From Batillaria attramentaria (taxonomy: Eukaryota > Mollusca > Gastropoda > Batillariidae), in NCBI GenBank assembly GCA_018292915.2, contig JACVVK020000060.1, forward strand, positions 2,080,501 through 2,144,500: a DNA stretch of 64,000 bases, in the 5' to 3' direction. The first letter of the stretch is position 1. Each line of letters begins with the position of its first letter. The notes below the pieces were generated by a model. The model was not told the origin of the DNA. It worked only from the letters and a program-made list of their open reading frames with translations, and did not search any database. A program made the translations under genes and the position numbers. Positions 29,184 to 41,703 of this stretch are shown here, one piece after another.

Positions 29184-29186
<3 letters not shown>

Positions 29187-29242
<56 letters not shown>

Positions 29243-29259
29243 TGTGCGCGCGTGCGCAT
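29187..29259. repeat. (TG)n(CG)n microsatellite
   Basis: About 30 TG units ending in tgcgcgcgtgcgc, in the probable 3' UTR of PPP1R12A. Confidence 0.95.
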
Positions 29260-31349
29260 GCACCTACACAAATAGCAGAGAGAGATTGAGGAAGTGACAG
29301 GAAGAGTGATACGTGCTAACATATGCATTTCTACATTAGCATTTATAAGCTTGTGCACATTGATGCTTAAAATCTGTTCTGTGCATGTATCTACATGTAT
29401 TATTATGGCTTGCAAAATAGGATTGTTACTGAATTCTGTCGGGGTATTCACCTTGCAGCATCAGGTAAGTGTCATTTTACGACTGGACCGATTAAGTTGC
29501 GAGTTCTTTTTCCCAGTTAAAAAAGACAAATGCTGTGTCTTTCGGATTACACTTTCCAGATTAAACAAAATGTGAGGGAACTACGGATACTGAGAGATAG
29601 GAGAGCTTTAGTGAAGCAGTGGTACAAGTGAAACTTTCCAAAAATTTGATATTTGGAATGAAAAGAATCTAAAGCTGCATCTTGTGTTATGGAAAAGTTT
29701 ATTGTTAAAGATGACGTTCATGTGAAAATTCAGATGGTAGATGGTAGTGTGGTGGGCCTGACCTTGAACAAATCAGAATTTTCTTCATTCTCACGTAATC
29801 TAAAAGTTAGCTCTGTCTTGGGTGTGGGGTATGTCACAAAGGAGTCAGTTTTTAAATGCATGGAAAGTTTTTCTTTTCCTTTCGTTTGGTAGTGAGCAGG
29901 TATTTTTAAATGACAGATTTATAAGAACTTCTTGGCTTGTTCTCCCGCCATGTACTCTCCAGCAACTGTTGTGGTATTGGGTGGAGAAAGAACAAAGGTA
30001 AGCATTGCGGTCACAACAAATATGCTGACATTCTTATTTTTTGAAATAGAGTGCAGACAGTATGTTACTTGTCTACGGATATTTTTGTACAATGCATCCG
30101 CTGTTATTGCTGTGTAACTTTTTGGAACTGTGATGTGGACATACACTGAAAAAAAAAATGCTGCAGATTATTAGGGGCAGCAAGAAAATTTCGCTGTATG
30201 ATCCTAGGTAGTATGTAAATGTGCTTGTGTGTTACTGGGCCGTTGGCAAGCCTGGCATCCTTTGGGATGGTCTCTGTGAAAGCTGTGTCCACAATTTTCA
30301 GTGTCAGAATCACGCTGAAGCAGAAGTAGTGGCGAAAGAGTATCCTGATGTTTCTTTCTCTTACAGTGACGCAAAATGTTTTTAACTGTATGTTCAGATT
30401 GCTGCTTTTTTGTGGTGATTTCTGGTAGCCAATGAGTATTGTGGATTCGGCATCACAGGAGAACATTGTAATAATAATTGCAAAATACTTTGTATGTACT
30501 GTGTGCATGAGAAGTGCATGTCTTGTCTTGCGCCGCTGTTACTTTTTGATGCAATTGTTGCTGAAGGTGTACACAATGTTTGTAAAATGCACTTTGTTGA
30601 ATATCTCCCTTTGAACAATTCAGAGTACGACACTGTTGGAAGTGAACCAATGTATGAGCCACCTCTCACCTCTTGCGTTTTTTATTTTTATTTCTTATTT
30701 TTTTAGAGACTATTTGTAACAGTTTGAGGTGTTGTCCCGTACTGTAGCACTAGCAGTACAGGGTCTTCAGAGTCTCTGGCAGAGCTGTCAGTAGTTTCCT
30801 GAACATTCGTGTGAATGAGTTTCAATTGAAACTGACATGAAGCGATTTTTTTTTTTTTTTTAATCTCTCTCCTCGCGGTTTCTCCAAGATGCCGTACATG
30901 CTGCTGCTGCTGCTGCTGCATTTTTCGGGCACACAGAAAGTGCAAACGTTTTCTGTCGTCACTATTCTGTTTACCGGTACTTACTTACTTACTACACACG
31001 TACTCCCTACCACTCTAATCGTCCTAATTACGTTATTTGGGTGTGTATCGTTATGCACCAACTTTCGTACCGCCTGCGGGCTGTGTAAGTTATTACAGAT
31101 AAGGTATATATATCGACTACAGCCCCGCCCTCCTGCCCCTTCCTTCTGACGTTGTGACCTTCCTCACGGTGTATGTAATACAATTTACGTGTACTCTACA
31201 GGTCTCGTGCGATGTCCTTGCCTTCACTGAATAAGTCGCCTCCTCTCGCTGTTCACACAGCAGTGTAAATCTTTTTTCTTTTTTTTTAATGGTGACGATT
31301 GATTAAGGATTGTCTGTGTAGGAATGTATAGCACACAATTTACCCATTT

Positions 31350-31355
31350 AATAAA
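31350..31355 (+). terminator. Candidate distal poly(A) signal for PPP1R12A
   Basis: AATAAA in acccatttaataaacaact, 9.1 kb after the stop, at a point where sequence character changes to intergenic repeats. A second AATAAA is at 31896-31901. If used, the 3' UTR includes all three hairpins at 26.8-28.6 kb. Confidence 0.35.
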
Positions 31356-32245
31356 CAACTCGTTTGGGATTCCCTTAACTTTTCTGGGAGTTGTTTCTCT
31401 CGTGCGTTTTTTGACTTGAGGGAAGAAAAAGTGTGCCGTGTGTGTGTGTGTGTGTGTGTGATATTTTATCTACATACCTGCATTTGCACACATAAAAGGT
31501 GTTGACTGTGTTGCTTGAAAGCAAGTTATAAGTAGCTTCAGCACAGAACATGAACTAAAAGAAAAAAAAAGAAACAACAAAAAAAAAAAAAAGAAAGAAA
31601 GAAGAAGAAGAAGGAACTAGGGAAACAGAAACATTCATTAGAACCAGAAAACGACGGCGCGGCAGATACAGAGGAAACGATGCCAAACGATCCCCACCAT
31701 TTTCAAAATAAATAACTGATGCTTGATCTGTAGGTTGCACACATTTTGTGGTCTTTCTTTCTGCTGCAACCTCTCCCAGAGCATCGCGAGCACTCAGGGT
31801 GGAGCCAGTCGTGCGCTAATCCAAACCTCCCATGATTATCATCGAACATACACACCCACCCACATAATTATACTTTCACAAGGTAAAACTGCGCCAATAA
31901 AGTAATCAGTAGGGTGTGATCAGGCTGCTGCTGACAGAGTACAAAAGGAACGTTGATTGGCATGCCGGGTGGTTATTGCTCTATTACTGTCTCTGTTACT
32001 ATCTTGCGATACCCCGGTCGGCTGATAAGCCAACCCGCCGATTGGCACGGCACAATACAGTACTGCTCAATCGCAGACGCGCCCTGATAGTCTCGTCGGT
32101 TTAAAAAAAACAAAACAAACAAAAACCCGAAAACCTGACAAAACAAAACCCCACAGATCCCCGTTTTCACGCGATTGAAATGACTTCATATCACTGTTAT
32201 ACGGCTATTTCTGCTGCTTTTGATGTTTTGTTCACGTTTAGACGG

Positions 32246-32412
32246 AGAGCCAGGGTGGTCGAATTGGTAGAGCGTTGGACTTCTAATGCTCGGGTCGTGA
32301 GTTCGATCCCGGCTGGGGCCAAATATTTGTGCTGGCTTTTTCATCGTTGCCCCGTCTTTGATATCATCACCCTATGTGGTGGAAAAGGACGTTAAACCCC
32401 TAAATACCCACC
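32246..32412 (+). mobile_element. tRNA-derived SINE, family 1, copy 1
   Basis: The tRNA-like head has TTGGACTTCTAAT (anticodon arm like tRNA-Arg-TCT) and a B box GAGTTCGATCCC. A body follows with CAAATATTTGTGCTGGC, TTGATATCA and GTGGAAAAGGACGTTAAA. The same body occurs at 40825 (+) and 7141 (-). Confidence 0.8.
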
Positions 32413-33106
32413 CACCCTTCACGTTTAGACCTAGTTCGTATACTACAAACTCTATCAGACTAACAAAAACAACAACAACAAAAACACCACCACACAAAAC
32501 AAAACAGCAACAACAACAACCCCCCCCCCAAAAAAAAACAAAACAAAACAACAACAACAAAAAACAACTAAAACCCACAGAACCCCGTAGGTGTGTAATT
32601 TCACTCACTTGAAATGACTTCATATCACTGTGACATGGCTACTTCAAGTGCTTTTGATGTTTTGTTTCACGTTTAGACCTAGTTAATTTACTACGGAACT
32701 CTATCGACTAGACCCTGTCGTGAGTCAGATGAATCGAACTAATTTAGACCTTACCTACCGCCGTAAACACAATGGCTATTTCAGGATTGATCCAGGGCGT
32801 GTTCGTGAACAGTCATGTACAGTATAGCCAGTATATTATTCAAGTTTCCTTGAAGTTGCGATCACTGCCCGGCTAGACTGAAACTGATATGAATGCCAAA
32901 CTTATGATAGTGTATGGCGGCTCTAGCTCAATGACCGCCGGGCAAGTAAAACCATAGCGTGAGGCCGCAACCGTACTGTCGTGATGATACTTTTTTTTCA
33001 TTTTTTTTTATTTTTTTTTTACTATGATGATTGGTCGCTTAGTAACTACCCTTTAGTCCTTTCAGTCACTTGACGGTAAGAATTGGACAAGTTTTGAACG
33101 TTAAAT

Positions 33107-33512
33107 CAGGGGCGTAGGAACCACGGAGGCCCTCGGGGCCCACTGAGGCCCCCGTTCGATTTTTGGAAGGGGGGCCCGAATATCATCTTTGGGCCCCCCT
33201 TGCTTTTGATAAGAGGAGAGCCGGGGGGCCCACCAGTGGTGGGGCCCCCTGCTCTGCTGTCGCCGGACACAATCCTAGGCAGTCAACACACACACACACA
33301 CACACACACAATCCCACCCCCCCCCCCCCCCTCTTTCTTCACCCCGGCCGTATGGCTCACCCGACTTAGTCAGTGGGCTCCCCTTCCTCTCCGCCCGCAT
33401 CTTCATACTCGCCTGCGTTTGCAAACTAACGGTAGACGGCTGATACATTACGCACAATCAGTGTACGATGTAACATGCGAGACTGAAGTGATCTGATCTA
33501 CGCCACGCCGGG
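33107..33512. mobile_element. Possible degraded relative of element D
   Basis: It starts CAGGGGCGTAGGAACC, like element D, and is full of GGGGCCC-type inverted tracts. A weak partner (ctacgccacgcc) appears about 400 bp on, similar to the 414-bp length of element D. No target duplication is seen. Confidence 0.35.
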
Positions 33513-34139
33513 TTCATGATAGTCACGTTGTCAGTCTTTAGCGATCCGCGTTCCTTGTAGGAAAAATAAACTAAACAGTCGAACTCGGTCTCGTTCTTGA
33601 GACCAGCGGGTTCGTGACAACTAAACGGGCCGCGACTGACAGGTCAGTCGGATTCGAACTGAACTAAGCCGCTCAGCTTGAGTCGAGTGAATCAAATACC
33701 ACTTAGCCACAACGTCATTCCCGGATAAGCCTGTGACTTCGGATAACTTAGACAAAAATCAACTTCTCCTGCCGACCATTCGTCTAAGCGGTGTGTTTGA
33801 TTGTAAATGTAGATCTCTTCAAAGGGACTGAGCAGTCTTAGCCACTGAATTGGAAAACACGGCTAAAAAAGTCAGGTTTCGTTGCAGTTCAACTTGAAAT
33901 ACACGTATATTATATGCTGCAAGTCGGTCGTGACAATTGCTGTTCAGTCGGCACGCCTATCAGTGAAAGATCGCTAAACAAAACGGAAGCGGCGGATTGA
34001 AATCCTGAAATCAGTAAATACTGAACAGAAAATCAGTGTAGAACTTATGACGGAGTCAGTCACTGACTAAGTTTCGTGTTCTACTTGAACAGAAGACGAC
34101 TTTTCGAATGAACTTGAACAAAAGGGAAAACAGCTCGAA

Positions 34140-34670
34140 CCGCTGCATAAAAAACAAAAACAAAAACAACTTGCCCCCCCCCCCCCAAAAAAAAAACAAA
34201 ACAAACAAAACAACAAAAAACCAAACCTCAACACTGACTTGAACCGTAAGACACCCCATAAACGAAACACAACTGACAACACTGAACAAAACCCAACAAC
34301 CAACAAAACTTTAAAAAAAAATTTGCATAAAAACTTGAAAAACAACTTGAAGAACAAGAACTGACACAGAACCAAACAAATGTAAAAAAAAACAAAACAA
34401 CCCCCCCCCCCCCCCCAGCAAACCCCCAATAAAACAACAACCAAAAAAAAACAAAAAAAAAACAACCCCACATCAGCAACAACAATAACAAAAAAGCCAC
34501 CATAAAACAACACCAAAAACAAAACCAAAACTGACAACAAAAAACAAATTAGCAACAAGAATAAAAACAAAACAAGAAACAAATTATAGCAACACTGAAC
34601 AACAAAAACAAAACTGGCAACTGAGCAAACTGAACCACTGAGAACAAAACAAAACAAACCGGCTGAAATA
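34140..34670. repeat. A/C-rich low-complexity block
   Basis: Over 500 bp built almost only of A and C on the + strand (aaaacaacaac words with C tracts). The large minus-strand Phe/Leu/Val/Cys-rich reading frames are a result of this. Similar shorter blocks lie at 3705-3870, 32460-32580, 38830-38930 and 59960-60120. Confidence 0.85.
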
Positions 34671-35400
34671 ATCAATCAATTAAACTCAAACAGCACTGAT
34701 AAAACACGCCGGGGGGGGGGGGGGGGGTACAGATTTTAGCCGGTCTGGAGTTGCGACTGCCGTCGAATAAAATTACGTTACGTCTCAGTGCCGGTAAAAA
34801 CATCAGTTTTCCACACTCCGGCCGGCAACGACTCAGCAATTAACAGCTAGCCTCGGAGTCACTACTCTTATGTCACAGTCACATCATGATTCGGACTCAG
34901 TGTTGAAATTTAATTCAGTATTGTTGATTAGGCTGGATTATTCCGAAGTGAAGGACTGTATACCGCTAAGCGGGGAGAAAGGCGGGGGGGGGGGGGGGGG
35001 GGGGTCAGTCCGAGTCGTCGAAGTTGTCTGTCAGCATCAGCAAAAAGACGGGGCTCTGAAAGCTGCGGCCGGCCGGGATCAGTCGAGCTTTCACGCGTTA
35101 GAATCACACGGCCTGCCGGTCACCTGCTGACTTTATCCCCGAAAAAGGAAGATAAGCCGAGGCGCACAAGCGTCTGGACCCCTTCGAGAAGCGGCGACTG
35201 CGCGCGAGGTGATAGGTGAGGGGTTGACAGGACGGAAATATTTCAAACACCCCGTGGTGACGTAATGCTGATGTCACCCAAGGTAGACAACCAAAACGAG
35301 GCCCTGTGAAGTTGTAATGTCTACCGCCATACATCACGCAACATCGTGAATGGAGAAGCTGCGTCGTAGCTACTGATTGTGTCTCCCTGTGTGACTTCTT

Positions 35401-35580
35401 TGTGGTGTGGCGGCTTTGAGTGAGGAAAGGACAGCAGCGTTTAGAGAGACGAACCGCTTCAATCGACAATGCAGTCGCGGTGACCTTTTCCTGGCTCATA
35501 ATTCGATCGTGGGTTTCCCGACTCGCCGCGTGACAGAGAGAGCTGCCGAACCGCTGCTTATTTTCTCCGAAGTCTCCGTC
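35401..35580 (+). promoter_or_regulatory. Probable 5' UTR of gene 2
   Basis: G+C-rich stretch leading without interruption to the ATG at 35581, with no upstream in-frame ATG. The transcription start is not defined; no TATA box is obvious. Confidence 0.35.
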
Positions 35581-35958
35581 ATGGCGTCCAGCTCTGTGAG
35601 TCAGGAAAGCCTCGACATGGACGATTTTGACACCATGGCTCGTAGAAATCGTATTCGAACACACCGAGGAAGAGCCATGCCCCACAGGAGCGGAGAACGT
35701 GCAGAGGGAGTGGGTGATTTCCATGATCGAGAGGGAAGGGATCACCAAAATGGGGACAGTGGTGATACCACATTGCATGGTGGTGGTGGAGGTGGTGGCG
35801 GCGACCACGAATCTCCTACCCGCAGTGCTGCAGCTCGGCTCAAGGAAAAATCACGAAGTCGTGCCAACCACTTGCACAAAGGCAAATTACCCAAAGACAA
35901 GAGAAAGCTGAGAGAGAAGAGGAGAAGCACAGGAGTGGTGCATCTTCCATCGACAGAG
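35581..35958 (+). CDS. PPP1R12-like exon 1 with ROCK-type site
   Basis: The ATG at 35581 has G at -3 and G at +4. The same frame is open upstream to about 35407 but has no earlier ATG. The exon has 126 codons with donor GAG|GTATGT. It encodes an acidic/Ser start, an Arg-rich segment, eight consecutive Gly (about 35780-35803), a basic segment (KLPKDKRKLREK), and RRSTGVVHLPSTE at the exon end. Reverse-strand frames over it are shadows. Confidence 0.85.
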
Positions 35959-38703
35959 GTATGTACCCCGCGACCGCACACTACACGTCTACAGCAGTAA
36001 ACTATTGGTAACATTTGGTGCAGCGTACAGCTGACGGGGTAAACACTAAATGATAGGCCATCTCTGGTGTTGATCTCAATCCCAGGTAGCTGATAACCAC
36101 ATAAATAACTCTTGTAACACGGACACTTGATATTGTCTTTATTTACAGCTGCAACGACTGTGTTTACAAACACATACAGTGTCAGTAGGCTGACATGAGA
36201 GTCTGAATCGGTCCAGATACTGACACAGTGCATGTCTGTACTGCACTCTGATGAACTTGTCACTGAAACAATCCACATCTTGTGGAATTGCTTCAGAGTA
36301 TGGCGTGATAATTGATACTGTTTTAATTTAATATGGTAAACACCGTTTTTAAAGTAGGGGTTATATATATATATACTGCACTCCGATCAACTTGTCACTG
36401 AAACAATCCACAACATTTTGTGGAATCAGATCGCTGCTGAGCATGGCATGATAATTGACATTGTTTTAATTTAATAACGCCAAGTAGGTGAAAATGCCAT
36501 CCTCTTTTTTCAGTTGTATCAGGTGCTGGTTTTTGAGGAACAACAAACAATATAATTTATAGATAATGTCCTTGTGGAGAGGGACACTACAGCTGAGTGA
36601 TGTATGTATACATGTATCATGTATGTACACATGTATACGGTGTATGTATTTGGTCAGCACTGTGTACATCATCTCAACACTGTCATGGTGTCATTTTATA
36701 GGGAAGGTGTAACACTTTTGGTTTTTTTGTTTTTATTTTTGTTAATAAGCCTTTGTTGAGAACTACTGAGGCTTTTATCTCCTGGTAGTGTTCTCGTACA
36801 TGTTGATTATACAGTACTAGTGTACTAAGCTTTGAAAACAGGTGAGCCTCATACAGTCATAGGCCTTATCACTATCACTAGTGAAAGCTTTAGTGTTGGG
36901 CACAAGGGTGGTAGCAGTGGTACAGAACAGCCTGAGTTGTAGTTGTACTAAGCAGCCTGAGTGTCAGGGTCGTTTTATTTGACATTTTCTTTGTGCGTGT
37001 TGAGTTTGATTTGGCTCAGCTGAGGCAATGGGTAGGGTTGTGCCCAATAAAATTATAGATCAACATTCCTTCCAAGGTGTGGTGAACAGCTGCTGGAAAT
37101 ATGTATGTGATGTAGCTGTTTTTAAAAATAATGTTTTGAACCATACCATTCTCAGAGAGTATCCATTGAAAAGTCTTACTTTCTGAAAACTGGTGGAAGC
37201 AGGTTTTGAGATCTATATTTTTGTGGAAAATGATTGTGCTGTTGCTGTGTATGACTAATGAAAAAGTCACCAGCCATATTAGCTACAGACAGTGAATGTC
37301 ACATGGCACATTTTCCTGAATGATTAACGTGTAAGTTTTATGTATTATGAAAACATTGTGTGATTTTTCACTGTGTTGTCATAAGAACGACATTGATCTT
37401 GACAGTTTCAAGACTGAATTCAAAGAAAGCCAAACTTAATAAGTTAAGTGTTCATTTGCTGATGAAAAAAATCACGTTATGCTACTTTTGGGTGATACTG
37501 CATCTTCTTGCATCATCAGAGAATGCAGATGCTACACATAGATCATTTATTTACGTAGATTTGGAAACATGCTGGATGGGAACACACTTGCATGGTTTGA
37601 TTCAATTTGCACATACTTGTACAGTGTATTATAGGTGGCACCTCCAGCGTGCATTGCACACTTCAGTGTACTGTGAAATTAGTTGTGTTGAATAAAGCTA
37701 GGCCTTTGGTTCCCCATAAGAAACATTTCTGTCATAATGTCAGTTAGCCACATGTATTGTACATGAGTGTGACCTGTACAGCACGAAAGGTACTGATGAA
37801 TTTTATGAATTATATTAATTATTATAACCATTACTAACTGTTTTACTTTCCCTCTTTCACCGTTACTAGAGCACTGGTGATTCTCTGGATGATGACGACG
37901 GCGATGACGAAAGCATGAGCCACGAGACAAAGAAGAACACGACGTTCAACGAGGCCACCAACTCCTCCCTTCACCACCACCACCATCACCACCACCACCA
38001 CTCTGCATTTGATGTGAGTGTGCCGCACCCTAGTATTAGTGTTAGCCTGGCCAGAACTCCCCCTAAAAACCTTTTCTCAGAATTAGACCAGTACATACAT
38101 GTGTAATACTGTTAGTGTGGTGCAAATGAGGCATTGCGTGTTTGCGCAAAATGCTTTCCCAAAATACTGTGCTGACGTAAACTGCATTGTGACTGATTAC
38201 TCTCTGCTGAGTTTCATTATTTGCTGGCGTTGTTCCCGAAGGGTGTCTCATTAGCGTCCCACGCACGTGTCAAAGCTCGGTCTGTGTTACCGTCACATTA
38301 CAATCAGTAAGCCGTGTAGTGTGTAGTGGACGTATGTCTACCGGTAGTCACTAACAGATGTGACAGTGACCGAGTGTTCTTCTTACCTACCTATCCGGCT
38401 TTACCACCTATTGTGGGGATTTCCCTTTGCCTCTTGCGGAGAGTAATTTTTAACCTCGTGCGTATGACAAATGTAGCAGACATCCGTGTCTAGTATGATC
38501 GCTATCGTGAGTGTGTGGGAATGATAATTGAAGTACAGTCGTTGTCTTCTCGAGACGCTCTCAGGTTAAGTGCTCGAGGTGTCTAGCTCTGACGGAGTTG
38601 TTGAGTCACTGTGTCGAGTGGGTGTTGTGACTGATATAGGGGTATTGTCGCAAGCTTTTGGGAACCTTTTTCTCTTTGTCTGCTTGGCAGCCTGTCGGCT
38701 TAC

Positions 38704-38778
<75 letters not shown>

Positions 38779-41668
38779 CCTCACAAAGCACAACAAAGTA
38801 CAGTGTCTCCCCCCCCCCCCACCTCCCACCGCCAAAAAGGAAACAAACTGAACCAAATGAACAATCAAAACAAAAGCAAATAACCAAAAACAACAAAGAA
38901 CAAACAAACAACAAGAAGGAAGAAAACAGTGCGTAGCGATTGAGTCTGTTTTGCAATCTTCGCATGGAGCGACTGACAAGGTACTATGCTACGTACATGT
39001 ATACACTGAAGAATGATTGAACCCCTATACAATTTTAATAAAAAAAATTTTTTTTTACAAAGGCTGGTCATTCCCTTGGGCATGGCTACATACATGTGCT
39101 CGCTTGGCAATCGGCCTGCATGTCCCTCCCCCCCCCCCCCACACACACACACACACACAAACTCGTTAAAGAAAAAAGAGAAAAAAGGCTTGACTTCTAG
39201 TGAAAATATGCACAGGGTTTATCTTTGTACACACTGAAGTTCACAGGGTTCGTTGTCTAGAGGCCCCCAGGCCGGTACGTAGTAGTAATGAGGACGCCAG
39301 AAATGGACGGGTGCCGGCGCTTACCACATCGCACATGTAGTTATGAATAGTCCAGATTACTGCGCGCTAATGGTGTTAAGGCCAGGTGACATAACCAAAG
39401 CTAAGGAAGCGCCATAGGATTTGAAGCCAGTGAAGCCCAGGGCTTAGGAAAAGGGGCCGGCGCAGAGTGTACAACCTGCAACGGGAGTATAGCCATAGTT
39501 TTCTGTAGAGGAGGAGAGATGGTTACTGCACTTGTACATTATGGAACACCTTTTTTGTGAGCGGTGGTAGTGTAAATTAGCATCTGCATAGAGGACGGTA
39601 AACAAATTGCCTCATAAAAGGAGTCTTCTTGATACCAGTCTACAGTTTAAAAACAAAAACAAAAAAACAACCCTACCTCAAACTTGAGGTAGCCTGCATA
39701 CGGTCCTTCACCTGTGCTATGCACGAGAGAATGTGTGGTTTTTCAGCTTGAACTGTAGACTGGATATATAGTATGGGCATGGCTCAGAAATGGCGTAGAA
39801 CGCCCGATCGTTGCACTAGCAGACTTTGAGTGGAAATAAAAATACCTTAGAATGGTAATTTTTTTAATGTAAGGGCACCAGTGTTTAGCAGATGTATGAA
39901 ACTCTGGCTCCTAAAGTTTTCTCGTCGGAATATTGTAAATAAATCGGTGCAATTGCACTTTTCCCGCATTTTCGGCGTCGCCGCTGGGCGCGATTTTTGT
40001 GACACGGTTTTTGGTCCTTCACAGTGATCAAGAATATATGGAAGGGCTGTGTTCTGTACATTCTGGGTATGCGCGAGGTTACGCATTCAGTGCAGCTCAG
40101 TGCAGTTCGCATCCGTGGGACCTAATGGGTGAACTATACCAACACAGCCACGCTCATTTAGTAGAGTTCGTCTGCTTAGTTCGGTTAGGTCTAGGGTAAG
40201 GTTTAGGGCTGGGGTTACCTTGTGGTAATGGTGCACTGGCTATGTTCAGACGGTTGTAGTGCATTTACAGCAGGTGCTAATGACACAAGGGGGCGAACTG
40301 TTCCAACGCAGCTTCAGTACAGGGCACATAAACTTCTGGATCCCTGCTGTGGTTCATATAAATTTACATTTGAAAGCAGTTTTCACACATGTATGCATTT
40401 TAATGACAGTTATAAGTTCAGATCATGTAGACAGTATCTCTGTGCCCATACATGCTCCATCCCATCCCTCAGTAATCTCCCCATTGTCAGCAGGGCGATA
40501 GTTGTAAGATATCAGGACACTCAGTCTTCATTTTCAAATATCAGATTATTATTTTGTTGGAAATGTGATGTATGGTTGGAGGTATTTGTTAATGACTTAA
40601 CTGTGCTATTTCCTCTTGTTACGAGGCGTCATCTTATATTTTGGAACTTTGTGTCAGTTGTGAGTTCTTGTATTTGCTGGGAATACTATCTCGATTATTA
40701 GTAGACCTCTTAATACGATATACTCTGTACTCTGTGCATGGCAATCAAAAAATTAAGTTCTCCAATTCAGCCCTCAGTTTTGTATACAAGCCTTTCACTT
40801 CAGTGCTTGTTACTATTAGCTGGGGAGCCGGGACAGTCGATCGGTAGACTATTGGACTTTCGATACTCGGGTCGTGAGTTCGAATCCCAGCTGCGCACTG
40901 GCTCCAAATATTTGTGCTGGCCTTTTTCTCATTGCCCCGTCCTTGATATCACCCATATGTGGTGGAAAAGGACGTTAAATTCCCACCCACCCACCTCAGT
41001 GCTTGTTAATTGCGTCATTGTGTACCCTTCTGTTGGCTCAGTGCCAATCTTTGAGATGTGTAGCCAGGGGCGCCGGAACCGGGGGGGGCAGGGGGGGGGC
41101 AGCTGCCCCCCCCTGTACCCAAGCAGGGAGGGCAAGAGTGTCTTTTTGCCCCCCCTGGAAAATCAGGTGACTATGGCAAGAGGGGGGGCAAAGCCATGGT
41201 CTTGCCCCCCCCCCCCCCCTTCCCCTATCTCTCCCCCTACCCCTCTTAGTGCTCTCTCCCTCATCCCACCCAACAGAGAACTTCTGTTTTTGCGGACCGA
41301 AGGCTGTCCGCTCCTCTGTCCCCCCCCCCCCCCTCCCTGGTTCGTAAAGGTTTTTTTGTCTACGCAGCATTTGATCCCCCCCCCCCCCCCCCGCCCCCCC
41401 GCTTTTCACTTTCTTCGGGCAACGTTCCCCCCTCCGAGATTCTGCCCCCCCTCCCCCGAACATCTTCCGGCGCCCCTGGTAGCTGTGCAGGTGTCTAAAT
41501 GGTATGATGCTAGACATCACCAAAACATCCCAGAATGATCTGTGAGCGTGAAAATCATATTGGGCCCTGAATTATTGCTGTTGTTTAAATCTGTGTTTAT
41601 CACTTGTTGAGGTCTCGGTGAGAAGAGGGGTAAGAGTAGGGGAAGGAGGAATCTGAGTAGAAGTATAC

Positions 41669-41703
<35 letters not shown>

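Larger units (their letters stand above)
22262..31355 (+). other. Probable long 3' UTR of PPP1R12A
   Basis: 9 kb without credible coding sequence, moderately A/T-rich, few transposons, with the hairpins, Pumilio-type sites and several AATAAA hexamers on the + strand. An unrecognised noncoding gene cannot be excluded. Confidence 0.45.
31356..35400. other. Region between PPP1R12A and its paralogue
   Basis: SINE at 32246, possible element D relative at 33107, A/C-rich block at 34140, G tracts at 34711 and 34984. The last 600 bp are G+C-rich and may be the gene 2 promoter. No gene seen. Confidence 0.6.

Noticed and set aside
32254..32322. Functional tRNA-Arg gene
   Set aside because: Anticodon-arm and B-box similarity are clear, but the acceptor stem does not pair and a SINE body follows.
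34067..34675. 202-codon minus-strand Phe/Leu/Val-rich frame (membrane-protein-like)
   Set aside because: Arises from an A/C-only low-complexity block; hydrophobicity is a composition artefact.
35104..35808. 234-codon minus-strand frame
   Set aside because: Shadow of gene 2 exon 1 and its G+C-rich 5' UTR; the + strand has consistent exon borders.
35742..36278. 178-codon minus-strand frame
   Set aside because: Overlaps gene 2 exon 1 antisense and includes the poly-Gly repeat read as Pro; no support.
40738..41538. 266-codon plus-strand Pro-rich frame
   Set aside because: Runs through a SINE and the C tracts of element D; not a gene.
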